DNA from: Corynebacterium pelargi
GTDB taxonomy: Bacteria; Actinomycetota; Actinomycetes; Mycobacteriales; Mycobacteriaceae
Direction of reading: 5' to 3'
Assembly (NCBI RefSeq): GCF_014635485.1
Contig: NZ_BMCX01000003.1
Span: forward strand, 62,001 to 126,000
DNA length: 64,000 nt
In this document: positions 36,218 through 49,836 of the stretch, in pieces
Position numbering within the stretch: the stretch's first letter is position 1
Layout: every line of letters starts with the position of its first letter
Notes under the pieces: generated by a model
Database searches by the model: none
The model's input: the letters and a program-made list of their open reading frames with translations, nothing else
What the model was told of the DNA's origin: nothing
Position numbers and translations under genes: made by a program

Positions 36218-37609
36218 CTAGTCTTTAGCGGCGGCTGAACTTATGGCGCCGATGATCAATACGGCTGCGGCCAGGATGATGGCTTGACCATAGGCCGTGC
36301 CCATATCCGTCACGCTCACGCGCCATTGCAACACCGCACCCACAGCGGCCGAGCCCACCACTGAACCCACCTGGCGGGTGGTGTTATATACCCCTGAGCC
36401 TGCGCCCATGAGCGCGTGGGGCAAATCTCGCATGGTGGAGGTGGAGTTCGGTGCCCAGATCACGCTATTGCCCAGGCCTTGGATCACCATGATGCCGAGG
36501 AACCAACCACCTGCAAGCCCAAGTGTCATGGCAAATCCCAGCAGGAAGAAGGACAAAGAAAGCACGCTAAAGCCAAGTGCGGCTAAACGCCCTGGTGAAA
36601 CTCGGTCGGCTAGACGGCCCACAAAAGGCGAGAGCACAGCAGAAATCAAGGCCTGCGGCACCATAAACAATCCGGCCTTTAAGGCACTGTATTCATGCAC
36701 CTGCTGCAGGTAGAGCATCACGGGCAGTGGCGTGCCCGCAACGGCAAAGCCCATAACCGCAATGCCGATATTGCCCAGGGAGAAGTTCCTAAAACCAAAC
36801 AGCTCCAGCGGTGCCAGTGGTTCTTTGGAGGCGGCTTCTGCTCGTGCTTGCTGGCGAACAAATGCGTAGGCGGTAAGAAAGCCGAATGCCAAAAGCACCC
36901 AGATCGGCCATCCCCATTGTTCACGCTCGCCTTCTTGGAGTGCGACGATCACCGAGGCCACGGCCACCACTGAAAGCAGCATGGAAAGACCATCGATGCT
37001 CCTTTCAATGGGCCGGAATCGCGGAACCCACTTGGCCACTGCCAGTACCGAGACCACACCGAGCGGGACGTTGATAAAGAAGATCCATTGCCAGCCGATG
37101 GTGGAGGTGATCAGCCCGCCGAGGGTGGGGCCTGCCAGGGTGGCTAAACCGGCAGTGGTGCCCCACACGCCAAGTGCCGCGCCACGGCGGTTGCGGGCGA
37201 AAATGCGGTTAATCACGCTCATGGTCTGAGGCGTGAGCAGCGAGGCACCCAAACCTTGGACGGCACGAGCGATGATCAACGTGGTCATATTGGGGGCAAA
37301 GCCACAGGCCAAGGAGCTTAACGTGAAGATGGCCATGCCGAGGATATAGACGTTTTTTGGCCCGAACTTATCCCCGAGGCGCCCGGTGATCAGCAGTGGC
37401 ACCGCGAAGGTGAGCAGATACGCTGAAGTAACCCAGATGACTTCGTTATAGGAGGCATGCAAGGAATCCTGCAGCACTGGGGTTGCCACTGCGACGATGG
37501 TTTGATCCAGCAGGATCATGAAAAATCCCACACAGAGTGCGATCAGTGCCGGCCAAGCTTGGCGTTCCGGTAGCGGCATACTGGGGTATTCGGCGTTGCG
37601 CTGTGTCAC
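36218..37609 (-). CDS. MFS multidrug exporter (DHA2/EmrB-QacA type)
   Basis: 463 aa with 14 predicted membrane helices. Motif D1/A features are LDQTIVAVATPVLQD and GRLGDKFGPKNVY. Motif C-like GPTLGGLITSTIGWQWIFFINVP marks drug/proton antiporters. GTG 37609 with AAGGAG just upstream is preferred; an earlier in-frame ATG lies in the divergent promoter. The substrate is unknown. It is divergent from the acetyltransferase gene. Confidence 0.88.
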   Translation of the reverse strand: MTQRNAEYPSMPLPERQAWPALIALCVGFFMILLDQTIVAVATPVLQDSLHASYNEVIWVTSAYLLTFAVPLLITGRLGDKFGPKNVYILGMAIFTLSSLACGFAPNMTTLIIARAVQGLGASLLTPQTMSVINRIFARNRRGAALGVWGTTAGLATLAGPTLGGLITSTIGWQWIFFINVPLGVVSVLAVAKWVPRFRPIERSIDGLSMLLSVVAVASVIVALQEGEREQWGWPIWVLLAFGFLTAYAFVRQQARAEAASKEPLAPLELFGFRNFSLGNIGIAVMGFAVAGTPLPVMLYLQQVHEYSALKAGLFMVPQALISAVLSPFVGRLADRVSPGRLAALGFSVLSLSFFLLGFAMTLGLAGGWFLGIMVIQGLGNSVIWAPNSTSTMRDLPHALMGAGSGVYNTTRQVGSVVGSAAVGAVLQWRVSVTDMGTAYGQAIILAAAVLIIGAISSAAAKD

Positions 37610-37704
37610 TCGGCTCCTTCTTCGACGTTGCACTCGCTGCCCTATGGGCACCTATGCAAAGGCTTGCCTGGCAAGAATACTCCTTCCAGCTACACTGCAA
37701 GGGT

Positions 37705-38199
37705 ATGAGTAAGACATCTAATAAGTTCGATTTCCGTGCCACCAATGAACGTGACGTTAGCTATATCGCGCGCCTGAACTTCCTCACCGATACTTTCGGC
37801 GATGAACACGGCGAGCTCAGCAAGGGCTTTGACCAGGACACCGACTTTTATGTCCATAGCTGGAAACCCGAAGACGGTGTGATCATCTTCGACCAGCACT
37901 TCATCCCCGCAGGCGGGATCTGGTGGACCTGGGGCGATGAGCAACACCACGGCCGTGGCTTTGTCGACGCCGCCTACCCCGAAATCGCCATCGCGGTGGA
38001 AGCACGCTTCGGCGGCATGGGCCTGGCAGGCGAGCTGTTCCGCCGCTGCTTCGAACGCTTAGAGACCGAGGGCGTCCCGGGGGTTTCCTTGTGCGTTTCC
38101 GACGACAATGATCGCGCCCGCAATGTGTATGAGCGCATGGGCTTTGAGCTCGTGCGTCAAAGCGACGAGGGCTACCAGGTCATGCAGAAGGTCTTCTAA
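37705..38199 (+). CDS. GNAT-family N-acetyltransferase
   Basis: 164 aa acetyl-CoA-dependent acyltransferase. The acetyl-CoA binding motif A is degenerate (EARFGGMGLAGELFRRCFERL), followed by the conserved VSLCVSDDNDRARNVYERMGFELV (motif B). The substrate is unknown. ATG 37705 follows TACACT (37691-37696) by 8 nt, so it is leaderless. A bidirectional terminator separates it from convergent gatA. Confidence 0.9.
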   Translation: MSKTSNKFDFRATNERDVSYIARLNFLTDTFGDEHGELSKGFDQDTDFYVHSWKPEDGVIIFDQHFIPAGGIWWTWGDEQHHGRGFVDAAYPEIAIAVEARFGGMGLAGELFRRCFERLETEGVPGVSLCVSDDNDRARNVYERMGFELVRQSDEGYQVMQKVF

Positions 38200-38216
38200 T
38201 CCCTCACACCAAAAGC

Positions 38217-38245
38217 AAATGCCCCGGTTTGTCACCGGGGCATTT
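38217..38245. terminator. Bidirectional terminator between GNAT gene and gatA
   Basis: AAATGCCCCGGT (38217-38228) / ACCGGGGCATTT (38234-38245) with a 5-nt loop, flanked by A and T runs on both strands. Confidence 0.92.
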
Positions 38246-38256
38246 TTCTTTCGCTT

Positions 38257-39741
38257 TTAGCCTTGGGCTGCTTCGAAGGCGGCACCAACCTTGTAGAGGC
38301 GTTGATCCTCAAAGGCGGGAGCCATGATCTGCAAACCAACTGGCAGCTTGGTATCCGAAGCCAGACCAGCGGGCACGCTCATGCCGCATAGTCCGGCCAG
38401 GTTCAGCGGCAGGGTGCACAGGTCGAAGTTATACATTGCCAACGGGTCTGCCACTTTTTCGCCCAGCTTGAAGGCGGTGGTGGGCGTGGTTGGCGAGACG
38501 AGCACATCAACTTGGTTGAACGCCTGGGCAAAGTCCTGGGCGATCAGGGTACGCACGCGCTGTGCTTGGAGGTAGTAGGCGTCGTAGTAGCCCACCGATA
38601 GCGCATAAGTGCCCAAGATGATGCGGCGCTTTACCTCAGGGCCGAAGCCTTCGGCACGGGTTAGCGCCATCACCTGTTCTGCGGAGTGGGTGCCATCGTC
38701 GCCCACACGCAGGCCGTAGCGCATGCCGTCGAAACGCGCGAGGTTGCTTGAAACCTCGCAGGGCAGAATCAGGTAGTAGGCAGCGAGCGCATCATCGAAG
38801 TGCGGGCAGTCCACCTCGACGATTTCCGCGCCCATCTTGGTGAGCTTGTCGACGCTTTCGTGGAAGGCCTCGAGCACACCCGGCTGATAGCCCTCGCGGT
38901 CGAATTGCTTGACCACACCAACTTTGAGGCCACGCAGATCGCCCTTCGCGCCCTCGCGGGCTGCTGCCACAACATCGGGCACGGCACGCTCAACGCTGGT
39001 GGCGTCGTATTTATCGTGGCCTGCAATCACCTCGTGCAGCAGTGCCGTATCGAGCACAGTGCGAGCGGTAGGGCCACCCTGATCCAGTGAGGATGCGCAG
39101 GCAACCAGACCGTAGCGAGAAACGGTGCCATAGGTGGGCTTGACGCCAACGGTGTTGGTCAATGCGGCTGGTTGGCGAATCGAGCCGCCGGTATCGGTGC
39201 CGATGCCAAGCGGTGCCAAACCGGCAGCAAGGGCCGCGGAGGTGCCACCACCGGAACCGCCGGGGGTGCGCTCAATATCCCAGGGGTTCAAGGTAGGCCC
39301 ATAGGCGGAGTTTTCCGTGGAGGATCCCATGGCGAATTCGTCCATATTGGTTTTGCCCAAAATGGGGATACCAGCTTCGCGGATCTTCTTGGTCACGGTC
39401 GCGTCATAGGGGGCGATATAGCCCTCGAGCATTTTCGACGCACAGGTGGTGGGTGCATCGGTGGTGACGAAGACGTCTTTTAAGGCCAACGGCACGCCGG
39501 CAAGATTGGAAGCCGGTGCCTCTCCGCGACCCAGTGCCTCATCGACGGCGTCGGCGGCCTTGAGCGCCTCCTCCGCACCAACGTGCAAGAAGGCGTGCAG
39601 GGTTCCATCGACTTCTCCGATGCGGTCAAGGTGAGCCTGGGTGACTTCGCGTGAGCTGACCTCACGGGAATGAATCATCTGCGCCAGCTCGGCGGCAGTT
39701 TTCGAGGCAAGGCCTTCATTTGGTACCAGGTAGTTGTTCAT
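38257..39741 (-). CDS. gatA: Aspartyl/glutamyl-tRNA amidotransferase subunit A
   Basis: 494 aa amidase-signature enzyme that releases ammonia from glutamine for GatB. The Ser-cisSer-Lys triad lies in [14 protein letters not shown] (Lys region) and [29 protein letters not shown] (Ser residues about 150-175). The full family length is present. Its ATG directly follows the gatC stop (39742/39741). Confidence 0.97.
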   Translation of the reverse strand: MNNYLVPNEGLASKTAAELAQMIHSREVSSREVTQAHLDRIGEVDGTLHAFLHVGAEEALKAADAVDEALGRGEAPASNLAGVPLALKDVFVTTDAPTTCASKMLEGYIAPYDATVTKKIREAGIPILGKTNMDEFAMGSSTENSAYGPTLNPWDIERTPGGSGGGTSAALAAGLAPLGIGTDTGGSIRQPAALTNTVGVKPTYGTVSRYGLVACASSLDQGGPTARTVLDTALLHEVIAGHDKYDATSVERAVPDVVAAAREGAKGDLRGLKVGVVKQFDREGYQPGVLEAFHESVDKLTKMGAEIVEVDCPHFDDALAAYYLILPCEVSSNLARFDGMRYGLRVGDDGTHSAEQVMALTRAEGFGPEVKRRIILGTYALSVGYYDAYYLQAQRVRTLIAQDFAQAFNQVDVLVSPTTPTTAFKLGEKVADPLAMYNFDLCTLPLNLAGLCGMSVPAGLASDTKLPVGLQIMAPAFEDQRLYKVGAAFEAAQG

Positions 39742-40041
39742 TTAGTCCTGCTCCCCCAAAATCTGCGGAACTTCAAAGCGGTGCTGATCAACCTTTGGTG
39801 CCTGGCTCAAGGCCTGCTCCTGGGTAAGGATCTGTTCCACCACGTCTTCTCGCATTGCGGTATCGATCGAGTGAGGGTGGCTCATTGGCTCAACTCCCTC
39901 GGCCGCCACCTTTTGCACATCGCTGACGTTGCCAATGATGCCGTCAATCTGCTCGGCAAATTGATCCAGTTCTTCATCCGACAGTGCCAGCCGGGCAAGC
40001 TTGGCCAAGTGGGCGACTTCGTCGCGCGTAATCTCGGGCAC
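39742..40041 (-). CDS. gatC: Aspartyl/glutamyl-tRNA amidotransferase subunit C
   Basis: 99 aa small subunit that wraps around GatA and GatB and stabilises the complex. ITRDEVAHLAKLARLALSDEEL is the characteristic N-terminal helix, and the C-terminal LREDVV-like MREDVVEQ is also present. The start is GTG at 40041 with AAGGA 9 nt upstream. It is co-translated with gatA. Confidence 0.95.
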   Translation of the reverse strand: MPEITRDEVAHLAKLARLALSDEELDQFAEQIDGIIGNVSDVQKVAAEGVEPMSHPHSIDTAMREDVVEQILTQEQALSQAPKVDQHRFEVPQILGEQD

Positions 40042-40198
40042 GGGCGTTCATCCTTATGATCGTTTGTCATGCTCAAGCCACCGTCTGATGCGGTGGCAGT
40101 GGTTGCCAAACCATAGTACTGCACCCCGGCGCTCAGCCTCGGGTGGGGCGGGGCGTTAGGATAGGTGGCACTGTACCGCTACTGCTGGAGAATTCCCG

Positions 40199-43684
<3,486 letters not shown>

Positions 43685-43691
43685 GGCGGGA

Positions 43692-44645
43692 TTATCCCTG
43701 CAGCATCCGCGAGGCTTCGCGGGCATGGGCGATGCTTTGTGCGGCACCAAGGAGATCGGTGTTTGCTTGAGGATCATCAAGCATGATCGCCTGCGTTGCC
43801 GTTTCTGGCGGGTAGCCGAGCTCGCGAATCAGGTTGAGCACGCCCGTGGCACGATCACGCGGATCCTCTGAGCCGGTGCATGCCAGAGCTCCGCGGCCAA
43901 GCCAAGCGGCTAGACCATCGAGCTGGTCATGTGGCCACTGCAGCGCCGCTGTAGGAGACAGCACCAATGCATCGGCGGCGGCAATCTGTGCCATCGGCAT
44001 CAAAGGGCGGGTGCCCAGGTCTAAGAAAACCTTCGCGCCTGTGCGGGCTCGAAGCTGCTCGATCACGCCGTGTTCGTGTTCACCGAGCAACTTCGGGCTG
44101 CGGGCAGCAATCACGTCAAAATCGCTCGTCCCGGGCATGGTGCCACTGGCAAGGCGATGCACGGCTGGTTCAAGGATATGCACCACCACATGATCTGCAG
44201 CGAAGCGCTGTTTCAGTCCTTGGATATGCTCTGCGGTGGCGTCGACAAGCATGGCGCTGATGTCGTGGCTTGCACCCGCATCAGAAAGCACGCGGTGGCC
44301 ATTGCTTAATTCAACGGCGCTGATGAGCGTCCACGGCCCGCAGATTTGCAGTTTGAGCTCGCCGTATTCACCCCATTGCGCCTGGATCAGATCGAGGTCA
44401 TCGCGGAGGCGTCGCCGAAGCCTCATGGTGGCCAATTGTGGGCGCTGCTGGATCATCCAAGCACGAGGGCCAAGGTCGACGGGCAGCTCTTGGATAAAGG
44501 CCAAGGTCGATGCGAGTGCATCGGAATAGACGCCGCGTTGGGGCAAAATCGGCAGTGCGCGCGGGCCTTCGGATTCCCCGGCAATAACGTCTGCTGCCTG
44601 CTCGATGGATTGACCCGGCAGGAGCCCATAGGCCATCGAGCTCAT
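43692..44645 (-). CDS. MetE C-terminal-domain-like protein of unknown function
   Basis: 317 aa protein of the UROD/MetE-like TIM-barrel superfamily, annotated in relatives as 'methionine synthase, B12-independent'. [31 protein letters not shown] and [16 protein letters not shown] are barrel segments. The usual zinc ligands (His-x-Cys and a second Cys near the end) are not clear, so methionine synthase activity is doubtful. The ATG overlaps the mnmA stop (ATGA), so the two are translationally coupled. This coupling is the best clue to function, in sulfur or one-carbon metabolism, and is only an inference. Confidence 0.75.
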   Translation of the reverse strand: MSSMAYGLLPGQSIEQAADVIAGESEGPRALPILPQRGVYSDALASTLAFIQELPVDLGPRAWMIQQRPQLATMRLRRRLRDDLDLIQAQWGEYGELKLQICGPWTLISAVELSNGHRVLSDAGASHDISAMLVDATAEHIQGLKQRFAADHVVVHILEPAVHRLASGTMPGTSDFDVIAARSPKLLGEHEHGVIEQLRARTGAKVFLDLGTRPLMPMAQIAAADALVLSPTAALQWPHDQLDGLAAWLGRGALACTGSEDPRDRATGVLNLIRELGYPPETATQAIMLDDPQANTDLLGAAQSIAHAREASRMLQG

Positions 44646-45742
44646 GATCGAGCCGTGGCAATGATCGTTCCGGAGCCCAGGACGATATCGCCATCGGGAT
44701 CCTTCAGATACAGCACCGCTGCCTGCCCACGGGCCACGCCACTGAGCGGTTCATGCAGATAGAGCTTCATCTCATCGGCTTCCAGATCCACCTCGGCGCG
44801 GCACGGCACCACAGAGCCGTGGGCACGCACCTGCACTTCTGCCTCAAACTCGCCACGCATGGCCGGGTGCAACACCTTCAGGCGATCGGCCACGATCTGA
44901 TCCACCAGCAGATCTTCACGCGAACCCACAGTCACCGTGCCGCTTTGGGCATCAATATCGGTGACATAGCGTGGCTTGCCATCGGCGGCAGGCTGTTTGA
45001 TGTCAAGCCCCTTGCGCTGGCCAATGGTGAAATTCCACGCGCCATCGTGTTCTTTCAGGGTGTTGCCTTCAGTGTCTCGAATAGCCCCCGGGCGCACACC
45101 AATGTGCTTGCCTAAGAAAGCCTGGGTGTTGCCATCGGGAATAAAGCAGATGTCATAGGAGTCTGGCTTTTTGGCCACAGAAAAGCCCATGCCTGCTGCT
45201 TCTTCGCGAATCTGCGGCTTGTGCGTATCGCCGACCGGGAACATGCAGTGGGCGATTTCTTTCGCGCTGAGCACGCCAAGGACGTAGCTCTGATCCTTGT
45301 TTGGATCCACGCCGCGGCGCAAGTACCCATCGCCGCCATCGGCTGGTTGCGTAAGCCGTGCGTAGTGGCCGGTGACAACGGCATCGAATCCAAGGGCGAT
45401 ACCGCGTTCCAGCAGAGCCGCGAATTTGATCTTCTCGTTGCACCTCAAGCAAGGGTTGGGTGTTTCGCCTGCGGCATAGGAGTCGATGAAATCATCGATC
45501 ACGTCTTCTTGGAAGCGCTCGGAAAAGTCCCACACATAAAAAGGAATGCCGAGCTTATCGCACACACGGCGGGCATCTGCGGAATCTTCCAAGGAGCAGC
45601 AGCCTCTGGAGGATTCGCGCACGGATTGGGGATCTCGCGATAACGCAAGATGCACACCTACCACCTCGTGGCCTGCGGCAACAGCTCGTGCTGCAGCAAC
45701 GGCAGAATCGACTCCACCAGACATCGCGGCTAACACCCGCAT
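44642..45742 (-). CDS. mnmA: tRNA-specific 2-thiouridylase
   Basis: 366 aa. It makes 2-thiouridine at wobble position 34 of Lys, Glu and Gln tRNAs. The PP-loop is [13 protein letters not shown]. Catalytic Cys residues lie in [12 protein letters not shown] and [10 protein letters not shown]. Two C-terminal beta-barrel domains follow. AAAGGA lies 8 nt before the ATG. Sulfur is likely supplied by the cysteine desulfurase encoded about 1.1 kb upstream on the same strand. Confidence 0.96.
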   Translation of the reverse strand: MRVLAAMSGGVDSAVAAARAVAAGHEVVGVHLALSRDPQSVRESSRGCCSLEDSADARRVCDKLGIPFYVWDFSERFQEDVIDDFIDSYAAGETPNPCLRCNEKIKFAALLERGIALGFDAVVTGHYARLTQPADGGDGYLRRGVDPNKDQSYVLGVLSAKEIAHCMFPVGDTHKPQIREEAAGMGFSVAKKPDSYDICFIPDGNTQAFLGKHIGVRPGAIRDTEGNTLKEHDGAWNFTIGQRKGLDIKQPAADGKPRYVTDIDAQSGTVTVGSREDLLVDQIVADRLKVLHPAMRGEFEAEVQVRAHGSVVPCRAEVDLEADEMKLYLHEPLSGVARGQAAVLYLKDPDGDIVLGSGTIIATARS

Positions 45743-45953
45743 CGCTGAGTTCCTTTCCCTTGTTCAAACGCGCAACAGTTATAAAACACTGCACCGCTGC
45801 CCTTTCAGCACGGCACTGCTGCTTATCGGTACAGCACTGCTGCAATTCCAAAACCATGCCAGCATAGTCGCTTGGCTACGGCAGATGCGAACACATGCGG
45901 CGATCACCAGCGTTCGAAGCCATAGTGCCAAGGCGATTAAAGTAGCCCACATT

Positions 45954-46844
45954 ATGGGACGCAGCCGCAGCCAACGCCAATCATCACAGCGCCGATCTTC
46001 GCAACACCAAGCACAACAACAAGCATTGAGTCCGCATTCCGTTGCCACCTCCACCGGCGAGGTGGAGGTGCGCGAAGATCCCTTCCAACCGGGCGCCTGG
46101 GAGGTGCTCGTCAATGGTGTGCCGTCGAGCCATATTCACCCGGATCCTTTGCAATTGGAATTTGAATATATGCGCTGGATGGCGGAGATGCTGGCGTGGT
46201 TCGAGTCCACAGCAGTACCCGAACACCAATTGCGTCTTACACATCTCGGCGGCGGTGCCTGCAGCCTGGCCCGGTATTGTTGCGCCCGCTGGCCAAACGC
46301 GCGCAACACCGTCATCGAATTGGATGAAAAGCTCACCCAATTAGTGCGCCAATGGTTCGATCTACCTCGCGCGCCGCAATTGAAAATTCGCGCGGCAGAA
46401 GCCCGCGAATCCGTGGAGGCATTTCAGCCGCATTCTCGCGATGTGATCATCCGCGATGTCTTCCTAGGCAATCGCACCCCCGAACGCTGCAGCAGCGTGG
46501 AGTTTATGCAGGCCTGTGCCCGATCCTTAGCCCCCGGCGGGCTCTATTTGGCTAATTGCGGCGATCACCGGGATCTGCACTTAGCCAAGTCCGAGCTGCG
46601 CAGTATGCAGGAAGTCTTTGCCCACACAGCCTGCATTGCAGATCCAGCGATGCTCAAAGGAAGGCGCTACGGCAATATCGTGCTCATTGGCAGCGACCGA
46701 CCACTGCCCCAAGACACCGCACTGCAACAGATTCAACGCAATCTCTTAGCCGGTGCCGTACCCGCTCAGTACAAAGATCAGCGCTGGACCAGTGACTTTA
46801 GTTCTGCTGGGTCTGTGTTGTATGATCCAGCAGATGAGGCCTAG
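45954..46844 (+). CDS. Spermidine-synthase-like methyltransferase-fold protein
   Basis: 296 aa. Residues 1-35 are a Ser/Gln/Arg-rich basic tail. The rest is a Rossmann SAM/dcSAM-binding domain with LTHLGGGACSLARYCCARWP, an acidic VIELDEKL at the end of beta2, and DVIIRDVFLGNRTP. The ASP/Asp residues of true aminopropyltransferases are only partly kept, so the product could be a methyltransferase. ATG 45954 is chosen because the conserved sequence begins soon after; TAAAGT lies 10 nt upstream. The reading frame continues upstream over the mnmA start but is not credible there. Confidence 0.8.
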   Translation: MGRSRSQRQSSQRRSSQHQAQQQALSPHSVATSTGEVEVREDPFQPGAWEVLVNGVPSSHIHPDPLQLEFEYMRWMAEMLAWFESTAVPEHQLRLTHLGGGACSLARYCCARWPNARNTVIELDEKLTQLVRQWFDLPRAPQLKIRAAEARESVEAFQPHSRDVIIRDVFLGNRTPERCSSVEFMQACARSLAPGGLYLANCGDHRDLHLAKSELRSMQEVFAHTACIADPAMLKGRRYGNIVLIGSDRPLPQDTALQQIQRNLLAGAVPAQYKDQRWTSDFSSAGSVLYDPADEA

Positions 46845-46866
46845 CCACCACCGCAGAAGCTAGGCC
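46838..46866. terminator. Inverted repeat spanning two convergent stop codons
   Basis: GGCCTAGC (46838-46845) / GCTAGGCC (46859-46866) is a perfect 8-bp repeat. One arm contains the TAG of the plus-strand gene, the other the TAG of the minus-strand gene. No T run follows, so termination here would be weak or Rho-dependent. Confidence 0.4.
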
Positions 46867-47978
46867 ATACCGGCCAGGCGGGCGCGCTCTACCAGCGACG
46901 GCAGCGCTGCAATGAGCTCTGCAACATCTTCCTCGGAGCTCGCGCGACCAAGGGTGAAGCGAACCGCACTGCGTGCGGTGGTATAGGGCACTCCCATGCT
47001 CAGCAGGACTTCGCTGGCGCGATTAACACCATTAGAACATGCCGAGCCCGTCGAGGCCTCAAAGCCTTGAGCATCCAGCAGCATGATCAAGCTATCGGCT
47101 TCTGCCCCTAAAAATGATGCATGCACATGCCCTGGGAGGGAATCCTCCGGTGTGTGGATGACCGTATCTTCAATCCCCGCAATAGCACTGCGCAAGGTTT
47201 CCTTTAAAGCAGTCAGGCGTTGCTGCTCGCTGTGCATCTCTTCTACGGCTTCGCGCAGGGCCGCTGCGGTTGCTGCGGCTCCGGCTACATCGTGAGTGCC
47301 GGGGCGGATTCCGCGTTCCTGGCCACCGCCATGCAGTACTGCCGAAGGAGCTGGGCTGCGTTGTGCAAGTAAAAGGCCCATGCCCTTTGGCCCGCCGAAT
47401 TTGTGGGCGCTGGCTGCAAGGGTGGTCGCGCCAAGTTCATGGAAGTGCACAGGGATGTGGCCGACTGCCTGTACCGCATCAATGTGGACGGGAATCCGCC
47501 CTGCTGCATCGCAGAAGTCCTGCACAGGTTGGATGGCCCCGGTTTCGTTATTCGCCATCATGAGGGTGGCTACCGAGGCTTCGCCCTCAAATGCCTCGCG
47601 ATACCCTTCGACCACCCCATCGGAGCCGACCGGCAGCCAGGTTACTTCCGCGCCTTGAGATTCAAGGTGACGAACAGTCTCCAGTACCGCCGGGTGCTCG
47701 ATACCGCTGGCGATCACTTTGCCGCGGCCTTTGTTCAGCCATAGGCCTTGCAGTGCGAGGTTGTCGGCCTCTGTGCCTGATGCACAGAAGATCACCTCGA
47801 TCGGCTCGCAGCCTAAAAGCTCGGCGATGCTTTCTCTGGACTCATCCAGCACGCTTCGCGCTCGCCTACCCGAGGCGTATTGGCCGCCGGCATTGAGCAG
47901 GTCGGCGTGCTCCAGCCATGCCTTCTGAGCCACCGTGCGCATGGGCGCGGTGGCTGCGTGATCAAAAAAGCGAGGCAC
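46860..47978 (-). CDS. Cysteine desulfurase (NifS/IscS family)
   Basis: 372 aa PLP enzyme that removes sulfur from cysteine as a persulfide. FDHAATAPMR is the N-terminal motif. HIDAVQAVGHIPV precedes the PLP Lys in LAASAHKFGGPKG (about residue 195), and the sulfur-accepting Cys is in STGSACSNG near residue 320. The start is GTG at 47978, 3 nt after the etfA stop, placing it in an etfB-etfA-desulfurase operon. mnmA lies beyond on the same strand, and providing sulfur for tRNA thiolation is the likely job. Confidence 0.94.
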   Translation of the reverse strand: MPRFFDHAATAPMRTVAQKAWLEHADLLNAGGQYASGRRARSVLDESRESIAELLGCEPIEVIFCASGTEADNLALQGLWLNKGRGKVIASGIEHPAVLETVRHLESQGAEVTWLPVGSDGVVEGYREAFEGEASVATLMMANNETGAIQPVQDFCDAAGRIPVHIDAVQAVGHIPVHFHELGATTLAASAHKFGGPKGMGLLLAQRSPAPSAVLHGGGQERGIRPGTHDVAGAAATAAALREAVEEMHSEQQRLTALKETLRSAIAGIEDTVIHTPEDSLPGHVHASFLGAEADSLIMLLDAQGFEASTGSACSNGVNRASEVLLSMGVPYTTARSAVRFTLGRASSEEDVAELIAALPSLVERARLAGMA

Positions 47979-47981
47979 GGT

Positions 47982-48938
47982 TTAGCTGCGCTGCTCGCGA
48001 ATTGCTTCGATTAGCGCTGGCACGATTTCTTCGGCGTTACCGACGGCACCCAGGTCCGCCAATTGGAAAAATGGCGCGTCTTCATCGGGGTTGATCACCA
48101 CGATCTTCTTCGCCGTCTGCATACCGGAGGTGTGCTGGATTGCGCCTGAGATTCCGAGGCCGATGTAGAGATCGGGTGAGACGGTCGCACCGGTTTGGCC
48201 GATTTGGTACTGCGCTGGGTAGAAGCCCTCATCGACGGCATCGCGGGTAGCACCAACGGCGGCGCCGAGCTCGTCGGCAAGCGGCTCGACGAGCTCGCTA
48301 AAGCCTTCGGCGGATTCCACTCCGCGGCCACCTGCTACAACCACCTTGGCCTGGCTGAGTTCGGGGCGATCCCCGCGCTCGGTGGGGATAAAGCGCGTGA
48401 CCTTGACGTCTTTCTCGCTGGCTGCTGGCAAGGCCAGGGTATCGAGTTCTCCCGCGGCAGCCTGGGGCTTTGCCTCGATGGCGCCGGGGCGCAGCGTGTA
48501 GATGGGGCAGGTGCCGCCCACGGCTGCGGAGACGTCGATGGAATCGCCAAAGATGGACATCGATGCCGTGCGATCGGCGTGGATGTCCACCACGTCGCAC
48601 AAGACGCCAGAGGAAAGCCGCGCGGCGAGGCGTCCGGCGATCTCATTGCCGTGGGCGCCGCCCTCGATCACGATCGGGCCTGGCTGCGCTGCAGCCAGCA
48701 TGGAGAGTGCGTCGGTGTGTGGCATGATGATGCGCTCATCGGCATCTTCGGCTTCGGCGGCCACAACCTTCGCGGCACCGAGTTCAGCGAGAGCCTCACG
48801 CAAAGGCTCTGCCGTTCCGGGCGTGCCAACAACGACCGCGGTGACTTCTCCGAGGTTCTTGGCGGCGGTGATCAGTTCAGCGGTGGTGGGTACGAGTTCA
48901 CCCTGGGCGTGCTCGACCAGTACATACACAGTTGCCAT
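47982..48938 (-). CDS. etfA: Electron transfer flavoprotein alpha subunit
   Basis: 318 aa FAD-binding subunit. The N-terminal domain resembles EtfB. The C-terminal FAD domain has QIGQTGATVSPDLYIGLGISGAIQH and NPDEDAPFFQLADLGAVGN, the strict signature of EtfA. With EtfB it accepts electrons from acyl-CoA dehydrogenases and passes them to the quinone pool. It begins 13 nt after the etfB stop. Confidence 0.96.
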   Translation of the reverse strand: MATVYVLVEHAQGELVPTTAELITAAKNLGEVTAVVVGTPGTAEPLREALAELGAAKVVAAEAEDADERIIMPHTDALSMLAAAQPGPIVIEGGAHGNEIAGRLAARLSSGVLCDVVDIHADRTASMSIFGDSIDVSAAVGGTCPIYTLRPGAIEAKPQAAAGELDTLALPAASEKDVKVTRFIPTERGDRPELSQAKVVVAGGRGVESAEGFSELVEPLADELGAAVGATRDAVDEGFYPAQYQIGQTGATVSPDLYIGLGISGAIQHTSGMQTAKKIVVINPDEDAPFFQLADLGAVGNAEEIVPALIEAIREQRS

Positions 48939-48951
48939 AGGGTTTGCCTTT

Positions 48952-49740
48952 CTAAATCAGCTTCTCGTCGGCCAGGAACTGAGCAATCTTGGCAGCCAAT
49001 TCCTCTGGGTTGCCGTAGATTCGCTCGCCGGCTTCGCGCTTGGGGCGCTCTTGAGCCTGGGTCACGGCGGTAGCGGCATGAGCCAAACCAACCTGTTCTG
49101 CTGCCACACCAATGGCTGCGAGGTTGAAGGTCTGGATCTCGGCCTTCTTCGCTGCCATGATGCCCTTGAAGTTCGGGAAACGCGGCTTATCGGCTTTATC
49201 GCTAATCGAGACAACGGCCGGAAGGCTGGCTTCGATCTCAAAGTCGCCATCGGCGGTTTCGCGGGTGCCGCGGACGGTATCGCCTTCGATGCTGATGCTC
49301 TTGAGGTAGGTCAGCGCCGGCTGTTGGCGGTACTCGGCCAGGATGCCAGGCACCTGCCCCATGGATCCATCCGAGGATGCGGCACCGGTGATAACGAGTT
49401 GCACATCCGGAATTTGGTTGATGGCATTCAACAGCGCCCAACTGGTGCCAAGGACATCGGAACCGGCAAGGGCATCGTCTTGGAGCAGCACAGCGCGATC
49501 TGCACCCATGGCAAGCGCCTTGCGCAGTGCCTCTTCGGCACCGGCAGGACCTGCGGTAAGTGCTACAACCTCGTAGCCATCATTGGCTTCTTTGAGGCGA
49601 AGCGCCTGTTCCACGGCGTACTCATTGACTTCATCAATAACCAAGTCGACATTGTCGCGATCCATGGTGAAGTCTTCTTCTAACGTGCGCGTTGACCAGG
49701 TATCTGGCACGTGTTTGACCAACACAACGATTGCTGGCAT
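48952..49740 (-). CDS. etfB: Electron transfer flavoprotein beta subunit
   Basis: 262 aa partner of EtfA; it contributes an AMP site. IVVLVKHVPDT, DLVIDEVNEYAVEQALRLKE and VQLVITGAASSDGSMGQVPGILAEY are family landmarks. GGTGGA lies 8 nt before the ATG. It is first in the etfB-etfA-cysteine desulfurase operon. Confidence 0.96.
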   Translation of the reverse strand: MPAIVVLVKHVPDTWSTRTLEEDFTMDRDNVDLVIDEVNEYAVEQALRLKEANDGYEVVALTAGPAGAEEALRKALAMGADRAVLLQDDALAGSDVLGTSWALLNAINQIPDVQLVITGAASSDGSMGQVPGILAEYRQQPALTYLKSISIEGDTVRGTRETADGDFEIEASLPAVVSISDKADKPRFPNFKGIMAAKKAEIQTFNLAAIGVAAEQVGLAHAATAVTQAQERPKREAGERIYGNPEELAAKIAQFLADEKLI

Positions 49741-49836
49741 CTACAACATCCACCCTTCGGCGTTTTTCGTTTTATTCCTATCAAAACCGGCAGCCCCACC
49801 AGTGTTGAAAGCGTAGGCTGCCCAACTCTCAGCAGT

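Noticed and set aside
43692..44645. Functional methionine synthase MetE
   Set aside because: Only the size of the C-terminal barrel is present, and the zinc ligands of MetE are not evident.
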